Source: Planctomycetia bacterium
GTDB lineage: Bacteria > Planctomycetota > Planctomycetia > Gemmatales > Gemmataceae
Direction: 5' to 3'
Assembly (NCBI GenBank): GCA_016795185.1
Contig: JAEUIF010000824.1
Coordinates: 1 to 38,796 of the forward strand
DNA: 38,796 nucleotides
The notes below the pieces were generated by a model. It was not told the DNA's origin and made no database searches. It was given only the letters and a program-made list of their open reading frames with translations. Below are positions 25,298-33,741 of this stretch, in pieces (within the stretch, counting starts at the first letter, position 1; each line of letters begins with the position of its first letter). The position numbers and the translations under genes are program-made.

Positions 25298-27805
25298 CTA
25301 CCGTTCGGCCTGCAATTGCAGCCGCAGCCAGTGATGGGCAACCACAAGCTGGCGGTTTGAGAGCTGATTGAACTCGTGCGGCGCGTAAAGCTCCAGCCGG
25401 CGCAATCGCCGTGCCGATGAAACACTGGCCCGCCATTGACCGCTCCAGTCCGGTTCAAACCCGCCGCGCGTCTTTTCCTCCGGTTGCAGCAACTCGTACA
25501 GCTTGCGGACTTCGTCCACACAAGTGCGGACGTGGGTAAAATTCGCGTCCTGGTCGTGCTGCGGCGCTACCACCAGGCAGGGCCGTGGCGCGATGAGCCC
25601 GAGGACTTCGTGGTAGTCCCACGGCGTCCGGCGCGGCTCGTTGACGAAGAAGCCCAGTCGGGGCAGCAGGCCATGAATCTCGGCCAGGTCTTTCAGCTTC
25701 CCGGTGCCTTGCTCCGCGTTTTCCAGGCGCAGCGGCGTGAAACCGGAAATGGCGGCCACACCGGCAATGCGGTCGTCCAGCGCTGCGGCGTGCAGCGCCA
25801 CGGTGCCGCCGAGCGAATAGCCCATGACGTAAATGCGCCGCGCATCGACGCGCTCGTTGTCCGTCAGCGCATCGACCGCCGCATGTACGTCCGCCACCAT
25901 CCGGCCCAGCAGCGACCAGCGCGGATGGCGTTCGTAAAACTGCTTCGCCTCGCCGATGCGGCTGCCAAAGCCGATCTGGTCGAAGGCAAAGACGGCGAAG
26001 CCTTCGTTCACCAGCGTGCCGACCTTGAAGTCGGTGCCCAGGTAGCCGTTGTCGGGCAGCGGGAACGTACCACGCTGATATGCCGAGGTGCCCGAACTGG
26101 TTGGCACGATGGGCAGCAACGAGTAGCCGCGCGCATGGGCGTACGGATGCAGCAGAATGACGACCGGCAGCTTCGCGCCTGTTGGCAGCCCGCGGCGATA
26201 GAACAACTCGCCGGACAGCGAACTGCTGAAGGGCAGGGTGGTGCGGTCGATCTCGGTGGTCGCCGTCGGCCGACCGATGATGCGCTCGACGTAACTGCCT
26301 CGCGTCGGCCCCGATCCTGGAGGACTGGACGTGAGGTTTTTCGCTCCGGGCAGGCGCACGCGCGGCGGCGCTTCCCCCATGGCCGCCAGCAGTCGTTCGC
26401 GCACCTGCTTGCGTTTCTCCAGCCATTGCAGCGGCTGACGGATGTCGCGGCCTTCTTCGTCATGTAACAGATCGCCGAGTGAACGCACCGGATGCTTCTG
26501 CGGATCGAGAACATCGCCGCTGCGCTTCTGCCAGCGGGCGAACGAGTAGTCGTAAAGGAGGTCGTCCGGGAGCGGGAATCGTCTCCGGCCGAGCATGGTA
26601 TCGAACCAGTCGAAATACGCTTCGAGGTCGGCGGCGGCAGGAGCATGAATGCCGGGCCGGAAGCGCAGGGCCAGCCGGTCTGGAACCTTCAGCAATTCGT
26701 AGACCCGTCGCGCCGCCAAGTAGCCGCGCTCCTCGCCCCAGGGATTGACCTCGGATTCATTGATGCCAAGCGTGGTCATGTAGGCGCGGGGGGCGATCAG
26801 CGCAACCAGTTGGTGCATGTCGATGGGCAGCTGGTTCTCGCGACCGACGAAGAAGCGCAGCCGGGGATGGAACCAGTGCGGATAGTTGCGGGTAATCTGC
26901 TCAATGGTTTCGTTGGCGTAGCGATCGGTGCAGTAGCGCCAGGGCAGCGAACCGCCGGTGACCGAACTGCTGCCCACCACGGCGGTCAGCCGGTCGTCGA
27001 AGGCGGCGGCCCAGGTCGCCATCTTGCCGCCGCGCGAATGGTCCGACAGCGTCAACTGGTCCTTACGGACCAACGGCAGCGTCACGAGATAGTCGATCGC
27101 TCGCGAGATGCCCCACGCACGCCGGGCCAGGCAGGTGAAGTCGAAATCTGGGTAGAGCAGCGCGAACGCTTCCGTGTCGTCCTGCCGGTCGGACGCCGCC
27201 ACCAGACAACCCAGGTAGCCACGCCGCACCGCGACCTCGGCCCAGGAGCGGTTGCCCAGCGTGCTGATGAACACGGGGAACGGTCCTTGGCCGGGTGGAA
27301 TCAGCAGTTGCAGATTTAGCGTGCCGCGTTGCTCCGGGCCGAAGCGCAGCCCCACCCGTTGCACGCGCACGTCGCCTTCCTGGGTCTGACCGAGCACCTC
27401 TGATGCGACATTGCCGGGCGGTGGGGGCAAGCGACCCGTGACCCAATGCTCGAAATGTTTCCTGAGGGCGGCGCGGTGCTTCTGCCAGTCGGCCGCCGTG
27501 GTGATCGGTTGGCGCGAGTCGCCCTCGACGGCGATCAGCGGATCGGGCAGGTCGATGTCGCGCCGCATAGACGCGAAGTCCGGCGGCAGTTCGCCGCTCC
27601 GTTGCAGCCATTCGTTCCAGTGGGCGCTGGGCGGCAGTGCGCTCAACAGCTGGATCAGGGATTGTTGCCGTCGTGCGCGGGCGGCCGGATCGGCGGGTTT
27701 CGCTTCCTGGCCATACACCGAATGCGAAGTCGCCGCAACCAGGATTAATCCCAGAACCCACGGCAACCGAGGAACGTGGAGGCAACGGTTCCACGCGGCA
27801 GTCAT
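25298..27805 (-). CDS. Secreted tandem alpha/beta-hydrolase, N-terminal half CE15-like
   Basis: The protein has 835 residues from the ATG at 27805, which has GGGGAG seven bases upstream. The frame is open for 50 more codons without a better start. Residues 1-32 are a signal peptide ending SVYGQ. The first half (to about residue 430) is an alpha/beta-hydrolase with nucleophile DHSRGGKMA and the late motif LVALIAPRAYMTT, resembling glucuronoyl esterases of family CE15. The second half is another hydrolase with nucleophile MGYSLGGTVALHAA, FDQIGFGSR and LGLIAPRPCLVV, resembling acetyl-xylan esterase/dienelactone hydrolase types. Both late motifs (LIAPR) are alike, suggesting an internal duplication of fold. 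Likely role: de-esterification of plant or algal polysaccharide outside the cytoplasm. The exact substrate is inference. Confidence 0.87.
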   Translation of the reverse strand: MTAAWNRCLHVPRLPWVLGLILVAATSHSVYGQEAKPADPAARARRQQSLIQLLSALPPSAHWNEWLQRSGELPPDFASMRRDIDLPDPLIAVEGDSRQPITTAADWQKHRAALRKHFEHWVTGRLPPPPGNVASEVLGQTQEGDVRVQRVGLRFGPEQRGTLNLQLLIPPGQGPFPVFISTLGNRSWAEVAVRRGYLGCLVAASDRQDDTEAFALLYPDFDFTCLARRAWGISRAIDYLVTLPLVRKDQLTLSDHSRGGKMATWAAAFDDRLTAVVGSSSVTGGSLPWRYCTDRYANETIEQITRNYPHWFHPRLRFFVGRENQLPIDMHQLVALIAPRAYMTTLGINESEVNPWGEERGYLAARRVYELLKVPDRLALRFRPGIHAPAAADLEAYFDWFDTMLGRRRFPLPDDLLYDYSFARWQKRSGDVLDPQKHPVRSLGDLLHDEEGRDIRQPLQWLEKRKQVRERLLAAMGEAPPRVRLPGAKNLTSSPPGSGPTRGSYVERIIGRPTATTEIDRTTLPFSSSLSGELFYRRGLPTGAKLPVVILLHPYAHARGYSLLPIVPTSSGTSAYQRGTFPLPDNGYLGTDFKVGTLVNEGFAVFAFDQIGFGSRIGEAKQFYERHPRWSLLGRMVADVHAAVDALTDNERVDARRIYVMGYSLGGTVALHAAALDDRIAGVAAISGFTPLRLENAEQGTGKLKDLAEIHGLLPRLGFFVNEPRRTPWDYHEVLGLIAPRPCLVVAPQHDQDANFTHVRTCVDEVRKLYELLQPEEKTRGGFEPDWSGQWRASVSSARRLRRLELYAPHEFNQLSNRQLVVAHHWLRLQLQAER

Positions 27806-27994
27806 GCGACGACTCCCCGAATAAGCACTTTCTTCAGCGGACTGGAATGCGAACCCCGGCCGCTGGCATTGTCGTCGTTGCGGAGTTGGGAAAGCGAGTG
27901 GAATCGCAGATTGCTGTGCCAAAAGGCGCAATCCGGCGGGAGTTGCAGCGCGCAAAGTCTACGAGGAGGGGCGTCGCTCGGAATCGAGTAACCG

Positions 27995-28186
27995 TTAGTT
28001 TACCGAGAATCGCACCGGGTAGATGGCGCGGCTGTTGGTCAGTCGAGCCAGCGTGACCCGGTCGGGGGAGGGAGCGCGCTGTGGTTCTTCTCGGGTGGGT
28101 TCAGCGGCAGTTTGGAGAGCAGAAACGACGGCTACCGAGGTCATAGCCAAGGCCGAAACGGCGAGGCAGAACGCGAAAAACCTCAT
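27995..28186 (-). CDS. Small secreted protein of unknown function
   Basis: The protein has 63 residues from the ATG at 28186, with GGAG six bases upstream. A nine-residue longer form starts at 28213 but lacks that site. Residues 1-22 (MRFFAFCLAVSALAMTSVAV) form a signal peptide or single membrane segment. The mature part is Pro/Arg-rich (EPTREEPQRAPSPDRVTLAR) and has no motif I recognise. A TATACT box upstream and the good ribosome site support it as real. The 189-nt gap between it and the esterase gene (27806-27994) holds nothing I can identify. Confidence 0.55.
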   Translation of the reverse strand: MRFFAFCLAVSALAMTSVAVVSALQTAAEPTREEPQRAPSPDRVTLARLTNSRAIYPVRFSVN

Positions 28187-28260
28187 CGGACACTCCAGGA
28201 GTTTGTGCGACATGGCATCCAGACGCCGGATCGCACCGTGGATCCGACGGCTGACGAATC

Positions 28261-28266
28261 AGTATA
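28261..28266 (-). promoter_or_regulatory. Putative -10 box TATACT for the small secreted protein
   Basis: TATACT on the minus strand is 74 nt upstream of the ATG at 28186, in the gap behind the HEAT-repeat gene. The -35 region is weak. Confidence 0.45.
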
Positions 28267-28305
28267 CCTCGATCCGTGGGGCAATGCGAGATGAGTTCCA
28301 CCGCT

Positions 28306-29301
28306 TCACTGGCTGCCTTCGATCTTGCCGAGCGCCACCACGGCGGCCTTGCGCACGTCGGCATCCTCGTCCTTGAGCAGCTGGCTAATGGCGGGGATGG
28401 CGTCGCGGGCGTTGCCAGCGATTTCGCCCAGAGCGAAGACGGCAGCGCCGCGCAATTCGACCTCCTTGCTCTTCAGGGCCGCGATCAATTCGGACACCGC
28501 AGCCTTGGCGTCCGGCCCGATCTCGGCGAGCGCCAGCGCAGCGGTGACCTGGACATCGACGACCGTGTCTTTCAATGCCACGGCCAGTGCCGCCACGGCA
28601 CCCGTTGCATCCGGTCCCAGTTCGCCGAGGGCACGGGCGGCGGCGCGGCGCACATCCGTTTCCTTGTCCTTCAACGCCGCGGCCAGCGCGGGTACCGCGT
28701 TCTTGGCCACCGGGCCGAGTTCGCCCAGTGCATAGGCGGAGGCGCCGCGCACTTCCACGCTGGCGTCCGTCAGGAAATCCGCCAGCACCGAAACATGGCG
28801 GTCGGTGAACAGATCGTCCAGAACGGCGAGCGCACAACGGGCGAACACCTGCAACTGTTTGTCCTCGTCGCGCGCCAGGTCGAGCAAGGCTGGGACGGCG
28901 GCCTTCGCTTCCTTGCCAATGCGGGCCAGGGCCAGGGCGGCAGCGCCCCGCAGGTCCTTGTCCTTGTCCTTGAGTAAGTCGGCCAAAGCCGGTGTGGCGG
29001 CCTTCGCTTCCTTACCCATGCGTCCAAGTGCCAGGGCAGCGGCCCCACGCACGTTCACTTCCTTGTCCTTCAAGGACTCGGTCAGCGCGGGCACGGCGGC
29101 CTTCGCGTCTTTACCGATGCGCCCCAACGACTGGGCGGCGCTCTTGCGCACCTCCGCGTCGCTGTCCTTCAGCGCGTCCACCAGCGCCTTGATGGCGGTG
29201 GGATCGGTGCCCTGAGCCGCTGCGGTCTGGGCCGGAACCTCGGACAAAGCCGTCACGAGCAGGGCCACGACGCCGAACCACCGGAATAACTGCGCTGGCA
29301 T
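28306..29301 (-). CDS. Secreted HEAT-repeat protein
   Basis: The protein has 331 residues from the ATG at 29301, with GAGG five bases upstream. The frame runs open to 29388 only because it reads through a palindrome. Residues 1-30 are a signal peptide (FGVVALLVTALSEVPAQT). The rest consists of about eight HEAT repeats of 35-38 residues with the recurring pattern DVRKAAxxALGxIGxxAKAAVPAL (for example EVNVRGAAALALGRMG and KDLRGAAALALARIG). HEAT arrays are protein-binding scaffolds. Export suggests a periplasmic or paryphoplasmic role. It is the last larger gene of the sigma-kinase cluster. Confidence 0.85.
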   Translation of the reverse strand: MPAQLFRWFGVVALLVTALSEVPAQTAAAQGTDPTAIKALVDALKDSDAEVRKSAAQSLGRIGKDAKAAVPALTESLKDKEVNVRGAAALALGRMGKEAKAATPALADLLKDKDKDLRGAAALALARIGKEAKAAVPALLDLARDEDKQLQVFARCALAVLDDLFTDRHVSVLADFLTDASVEVRGASAYALGELGPVAKNAVPALAAALKDKETDVRRAAARALGELGPDATGAVAALAVALKDTVVDVQVTAALALAEIGPDAKAAVSELIAALKSKEVELRGAAVFALGEIAGNARDAIPAISQLLKDEDADVRKAAVVALGKIEGSQ

Positions 29302-29325
29302 GGCTACCTCGGATTCTCCAGTTCC

Positions 29326-29372
29326 TGATGCATCGTTGCGCGCGGGACGATCCCGCGCGCAACGATGCATCA
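29326..29372. repeat. 22-bp perfect palindrome between two co-oriented genes
   Basis: Arms 29326-29347 and 29351-29372 are exact reverse complements with a 3-nt loop (CGA). It lies 16 nt after the stop of the coiled-coil protein gene and ends 24 nt before the HEAT gene start. No T-tract follows on either strand, so it is not a classical terminator. A transcript-processing or attenuation hairpin, or a mobile repeat, is possible. Confidence 0.75.
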
Positions 29373-29388
29373 AACCCTCAATCTTCAT

Positions 29389-29928
29389 CTACTTGGCTGG
29401 CGGTCGGCGCAGTTCGCGGCGTAAATCTTCCAGTTCGCGCATCAGTCTTTCGAGGCGCTTCTCCGCGTCTTCTGCTTTGCCGGCAGGCGGCATGGGCGGC
29501 GGATCCTTGGCAGGCGGCGTAGCTTCTTTGCCCTTTTCGGGCGGCCTGGGTGCATCCTTGCCGGGAGGATTGTCCTTGCCTTCGCGGCCGGGCGGGCCAA
29601 ACGGCCGACCGCCGAACCCCCCGAAGGGATTGCCGCGCCGGTCGCCGAAACCGCCGCGCGGATCGCCGCCGCGGTTGGACCGGCCTTGCAGTTCGTCGAG
29701 CTTGTACTGCGCCTGGCGCAGCTTGCGTTCCGCCTCACCCAGTTGATCGTAGAGCTTTTCGAGGTCGCCCTGAAGACGGCGGACTTCGTCGCGCGATTTC
29801 TTGAGCTCTTCCTCGGACGGCCCGGAACCAGGCTGCTGGGCAGCGCCGGGCAAGGTCAGGAAGAAGAGTCCGGCGGCGCTGAGCGCCGTCAGACGGATGA
29901 AGAGTGAGCCGAACCCGGAACCGATCAT
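29389..29928 (-). CDS. Secreted coiled-coil, Gly/Pro-rich protein
   Basis: The protein has 179 residues; GGAG lies seven bases before the ATG. Residues 1-31 are a signal peptide (LTALSAAGLFFLTLPGAA). Residues of about 38-82 form a coiled coil (SRDEVRRLQGDLEKLYDQLG). Residues of about 83-152 are low-complexity Gly, Pro, Arg and Lys. The C-terminus returns to a charged helix, RLERLMRELEDLRRELRR. The same helix ends the neighbouring 431-residue protein (RIDNLMREIEELRRLLRR), so the two probably pair or bind the same partner. No enzymatic motif. Confidence 0.72.
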   Translation of the reverse strand: MIGSGFGSLFIRLTALSAAGLFFLTLPGAAQQPGSGPSEEELKKSRDEVRRLQGDLEKLYDQLGEAERKLRQAQYKLDELQGRSNRGGDPRGGFGDRRGNPFGGFGGRPFGPPGREGKDNPPGKDAPRPPEKGKEATPPAKDPPPMPPAGKAEDAEKRLERLMRELEDLRRELRRPPAK

Positions 29929-29972
29929 TGGTGGTCTCCCGTGGGGACTGGTACTCCGGCGCTGGGAAAGCG

Positions 29973-30003
29973 GCCTGAGCCGCTGCGGAACAGCGGCTCA
30001 GGC
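29973..30003 (-). terminator. Hairpin behind the Arg/Gly-rich protein gene
   Basis: A perfect 13-bp stem (GCCTGAGCCGCTG and its complement, 29973-29985 and 29991-30003) with a 5-nt loop, 32 nt after the stop of the 31331 gene. On the minus strand it is followed by CGCTTTCCC, a weak T-tract. A TACAAT sequence at 30021-30016 between stop and hairpin could be a -10 box for the next gene, in which case the hairpin would be in its leader. Confidence 0.5.
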
Positions 30004-30035
30004 TTCGTCTGGTCAATTGTAGCGTGAAATTCAGT

Positions 30036-31331
30036 CTAACGCCGCAACAGGCGGCGCAGTTCCTCGATTTCGCGCATCAGGTTGTCAATGCGGCGATCCG
30101 TGTCGCCGCCGCGCGGCGCGGCAGCCGGCGGAGCCGTACGCGGCGCGGGAGCTGGCGGGGCCGCCGGGCGACCCCGATCCGGGGTGCGCGGCGCGGGAGC
30201 CGCCGGACGCGCGGGCTGCGCCGGGGCAGCCGGTCGGGACTGCGGACGACGGAAATCGCGCCAGTCGAAACGGCCCATGCCGCCTCGGCCTGGAGCGCCG
30301 GACCCGAAACCGAATCGGCCGCCCGGGCCGAAGCCGCGGAAGTTCGACCCACCGCGCTGCGCGCGGGGATTGGGCGCGAAGCCGCGACGCCATTGACCCA
30401 GGGCCGGACCACGTCCATGCCGTTGCGAGAAGCCATGCCGTTGCGCGCCCGGACGCTGGCCGAAGCGCCCGCCGAAGGCTGGCCCGCGTCCGTGACCGCG
30501 CCCGGCGTAAGCCGGACCACGCCCGTGGCCGCGTCCACCCCAGGCTGAACCGCGCCGCTGGCCGAAGCCGCCGCGCCATTGGCTCAGCGCCGCGCCGCCC
30601 CGACCACCCCGGCCGGAGAAACCGCAACGATGACCGCCGTGCCGCTGGCTAGCCCAGCCGCGTCGCGCGAAGGCTGGGCCGCCACGACCGTGACCGCGCC
30701 CGGCAACGGCCGGACCTCGGCGCTGGCTGGAGCCGCCGCGCCAGTGACCGAAGGCATGACCGCGCCCGTGTCCGCGCCCGGCCAAGGCCGGACCGCGCCC
30801 GTGATGACCGAAGCGCCCCGCGAAAGCCGGAGCGCCGCGACCCGGCGCGCCGCCGCGACCGGCCCAGGCCGGAGCACCGCGACCGCGCTCGCTGGAGCGG
30901 CTCACACCGCGCCGCCAGTCGCCGCCGAACGGACTACGCGGCGGGGCTGCCGCCGGGCCACGTCCTGGCGTAGCGAACGGCGGGCCACCACGGCCAGCGT
31001 CACTACCGGGACGCCAGGCATCACGACTCGAAGCGGGCGGCGCGGAGAAACGCCCGAAACCGCCTGGCGGCCCTTTCGCGGCATCACGGCTCGGCGCGGC
31101 TGGCCGGCGATCCGGGCCGCGGGCGACTTCTTCCGCCCGGCGGTCGCGGTCGTAACCGCCAAACCGGCTGTCCCAGTCCGCGAAGCCGAAGAAGCCGCGC
31201 GAGCGGTCGGCCTGCGCCACCTGGTTGTCGTCGGGCCGTGGCGTCTGCGCGCTGGCCCGCGCTTCCGACAGGCAGGCTGCCGTCAGCAAGGCGGCAGCGC
31301 CTGTCAACATGGTCGTCAATCGCTTGCTCAT
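30036..31331 (-). CDS. Exported Arg/Gly-rich low-complexity protein
   Basis: The protein has 431 residues from the ATG at 31331, with GGAGGA four bases upstream. A longer open frame to 31451 has no such site and would overlap the kinase gene. Residues 1-29 look like a signal peptide (LTGAAALLTAACLSEARASA); the Cys could be a weak lipobox. Residues of about 110-370 are dominated by Arg, Gly, His and Pro in units such as GRGHGRGPA and WRGGFGQRRG, so the mature protein is very basic. A Pro/Ala-rich stretch follows. The end is a charged helix, RIDNLMREIEELRRLLRR, shared with the next gene. Possible roles are binding acidic polymer (polysaccharide or nucleic acid) in the envelope; this is inference. 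Confidence 0.7.
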   Translation of the reverse strand: MSKRLTTMLTGAAALLTAACLSEARASAQTPRPDDNQVAQADRSRGFFGFADWDSRFGGYDRDRRAEEVARGPDRRPAAPSRDAAKGPPGGFGRFSAPPASSRDAWRPGSDAGRGGPPFATPGRGPAAAPPRSPFGGDWRRGVSRSSERGRGAPAWAGRGGAPGRGAPAFAGRFGHHGRGPALAGRGHGRGHAFGHWRGGSSQRRGPAVAGRGHGRGGPAFARRGWASQRHGGHRCGFSGRGGRGGAALSQWRGGFGQRRGSAWGGRGHGRGPAYAGRGHGRGPAFGGRFGQRPGAQRHGFSQRHGRGPALGQWRRGFAPNPRAQRGGSNFRGFGPGGRFGFGSGAPGRGGMGRFDWRDFRRPQSRPAAPAQPARPAAPAPRTPDRGRPAAPPAPAPRTAPPAAAPRGGDTDRRIDNLMREIEELRRLLRR

Positions 31332-31401
31332 TCCATCCTCCTCGTACACGATTCCCCGTAGCACTCCTGGTAACCGCATCCCGTCCATGACCAGCATCCT
31401 T

Positions 31402-33741
31402 TCACGGCCAGGGCGGTGGTCGAAATCCACCCGGTCCCGGCGGGAACACAAACCCGCCAGGGGATTTCACCTCTCCCCGGAAAGGCTCTCCGGTCATCTC
31501 TTGCCACACCTCTTTCTGCTCCGGGCCGAGCACCTTCAGTACCTGCGCTCTGAGGTTCTTGGCCGTTTCTTCCTCCGTCGGCGATGGTCCGCGCCGCTCA
31601 CCGTCGCCGTGCCGCCAACCGCTGCCGAACGGCGGGCCACCTCGGCCACCACCCTTGCCCGGCGAAAACGCGCGGCGCAGGTCTTCCTGGGCCAGACGGC
31701 GCAATTCGCCATTCAGCGAGCGCATTTTCTCGCGTTGGTCGGCGGTCAGGCGCAGCGCCTCGGCTACTTCGGGATCGAGAAACGCCTGCACGCCCTGCTG
31801 CTGTAGCGCGATCTGCCGCAGCCGCTTCCCCTGGTCGGCGTCGAGCAGCGTGAGCGCCGTACGGTCCCAGGCCGCCAGCTTCTGGGCACGGGCGTACCAG
31901 TCGTCGGGCGTCCAGCCGCGCGGGTCGCGGAACAGTTCCGCGCGGCGCTCCTGCAATTCCTTGAGATGCTGGCCCTGTTCCTCTGACAGCCGCAGTTCGC
32001 GGCGCACCGAGTCGTTGCTGAGCAGTTGCAGCTGGCCGCCGCCTTGCAGAAACTTGGTCGCCGCCAGTGCGTCGAGCGGACTGCCAATCTCCTTGAGAAT
32101 GTTGGCCACGCGCGTGTAGCTCGATTCCAGTTCCGCCTTGACGGATGCATCGTTGCGCTGCTGCTCGATGAAGTTCTGGTAGTACTCCAGTGCGGCGGCG
32201 AGGAACTTGCGCCGCGCCTCGGGCGTTTCTGCCAACTCTGTATCGCTAAGTGCCACGAACGCATCGACCGCTTGCCGGGCCTGGCGGAAGTTGCCCTCGG
32301 CCTGTGTCCGCTGGCGGGCCTCGGCCTGGTAAGCCAGGCGGGTCCGGTTCTCTTCCTGACGGAGCAGTTCGTAAGCCCGCTGCGTGCGCGATTGTTCCCG
32401 GCTGATGAGCACGGTGCCGACCGTCAAGCCCAGCACGGCCAGCGTCAGCAGCAGCAACGCGGTGACCACCAGACGGAGATTCCGGCGATACCAGCGCGCC
32501 ACCTTTTCCAGTAACGTTGGCTTACGCGCCAGGATCGGGCGGTTGTCCAGGAAGCGGCGTAAATCCTCGGCCAGCTCGGCGGCCGACGCGTAACGGGCCT
32601 CGCGTGCCTTCTCCAGCGCCTTGAGGACGATGGTTTCCAGTTCGCGCGGGACCGCTCGTTGCAGGTTGCAGGGGGCCGTCGGTTCCTCGTCGGCGATGCG
32701 GCGCAGTAATTCCGCGCGATCGTTGCCGGGGAAGACTGGTGCGAGCGTCAGCAGTTCGTAAAGTGTGGCCCCCAGGGAATAAATATCCGTGCGTTGATCG
32801 ACCTCGGCGCGGCGGCCCAGCGCTTGCTCCGGGCTCATGTAGCGGAAGGTGCCGACGAGGTCGCCGGTCACGGTCAGGTTGGCTTCGGACTGGCAGCGGG
32901 CCAGACCGAAGTCGGCGATCCAGAGATGGCCCTGCACATCGACGATCAGGTTGCCGGGCTTCACGTCGCGATGCACGACGCCGCACTGGTGCGCGTGTTC
33001 CAGCGCCTCGGCAGCCTGGACGCCCCAGGCAGCCACGAGCTTGAAGTAACTGGGGCTGGTCGTGGACAGCTTGGTCGCATCGAGACCGCGCACCGTCGGC
33101 GCGGCAGGCTTCGACGACGAGTCGGTCTGAGCACTGCTGCCGTCAACCAGCACGAAGCCGCCTACGATCTCCGAAGCCGCAGAAGGCGAAGCGCCAGCGT
33201 GCGACTTCGTCAGCTGATCGATCAGCGTATCAAGGCTCTGGCCCTCGATGAACTGCATGGCGTAGTAATGCACGCCGCGTTCGACGCCAATGCCATAGAC
33301 CGGCACGATGCTCGGATGCTGCAAGTGCGCGGCGGCCTGGGCCTCGTTCTTGAACCGCTGAAGTTGCCGGGGGTCCAGCGCCGCCGCGAACGGCAGCACT
33401 TTCAGGGCCACGCGCCGGCCCAACGAGATTTGCAGCGCTTCGTACACGACGCCCATGCCGCCGCGACCCACTTCGCGGATCAGGCGGAAGTCACCCAGCG
33501 TGCCCAGCAACTCGACCGAGCGTGGCGGGGCGACGGGCGGTTCGGCCGCAGCGGTGGATAGTCGCATGACCTGTAGAGCCGGCAGCACACGCCGAATGAC
33601 TGCGGCGATCTCGGGATGGCGGCGGGCATAGTCCTCCGCTTGCGGCTGCTCGCCCTGGCGCAACCGTTCCATGAACTCATCCGCTACTGTCGCCAGCAGG
33701 GATTCGATGGAGGGATCGTCCTGGAGGTCGAGGTTATTCAC
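31402..33741 (-). CDS. Membrane Ser/Thr kinase with C-terminal LTxxQ-like repeats
   Basis: The protein has 779 residues. The kinase domain is at about 86-400: VGRGGMGVVYEA, Lys 114 in VALKVLP, HRDVKPGNL with Asp 259, ADFGLA with Asp 277, and YMSPEQALGR. A membrane segment lies at about 422-447. The other side of the membrane carries a charged helical region, then four motifs of the form L-[ST/D/G]-x-[ED]-Q (LSEEQ 585, LDADQ 633, LTADQ 665, LGPEQ 738). These resemble the LTxxQ motif of Spy/CpxP-type periplasmic chaperones and similar planctomycete secreted proteins. The tail is Gly/Pro-rich. The start is GTG with GGGGGAGG six bases upstream, and it overlaps the ECF sigma gene by 8 nt, so sigma and kinase are coexpressed. 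An envelope-sensing kinase is the likely role. Confidence 0.92.
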   Translation of the reverse strand: MNNLDLQDDPSIESLLATVADEFMERLRQGEQPQAEDYARRHPEIAAVIRRVLPALQVMRLSTAAAEPPVAPPRSVELLGTLGDFRLIREVGRGGMGVVYEALQISLGRRVALKVLPFAAALDPRQLQRFKNEAQAAAHLQHPSIVPVYGIGVERGVHYYAMQFIEGQSLDTLIDQLTKSHAGASPSAASEIVGGFVLVDGSSAQTDSSSKPAAPTVRGLDATKLSTTSPSYFKLVAAWGVQAAEALEHAHQCGVVHRDVKPGNLIVDVQGHLWIADFGLARCQSEANLTVTGDLVGTFRYMSPEQALGRRAEVDQRTDIYSLGATLYELLTLAPVFPGNDRAELLRRIADEEPTAPCNLQRAVPRELETIVLKALEKAREARYASAAELAEDLRRFLDNRPILARKPTLLEKVARWYRRNLRLVVTALLLLTLAVLGLTVGTVLISREQSRTQRAYELLRQEENRTRLAYQAEARQRTQAEGNFRQARQAVDAFVALSDTELAETPEARRKFLAAALEYYQNFIEQQRNDASVKAELESSYTRVANILKEIGSPLDALAATKFLQGGGQLQLLSNDSVRRELRLSEEQGQHLKELQERRAELFRDPRGWTPDDWYARAQKLAAWDRTALTLLDADQGKRLRQIALQQQGVQAFLDPEVAEALRLTADQREKMRSLNGELRRLAQEDLRRAFSPGKGGGRGGPPFGSGWRHGDGERRGPSPTEEETAKNLRAQVLKVLGPEQKEVWQEMTGEPFRGEVKSPGGFVFPPGPGGFRPPPWP

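Noticed and set aside
25445-25475. tRNA-like T-arm sequence (GGTTCAAACCC)
   Set aside because: It is inside the coding frame of the esterase, with no acceptor or anticodon arm around it.
29328-32160. Fifteen identical bases shared by the 29326 palindrome and the kinase gene near 32143
   Set aside because: A match of this length is expected about once by chance in a window of this size.
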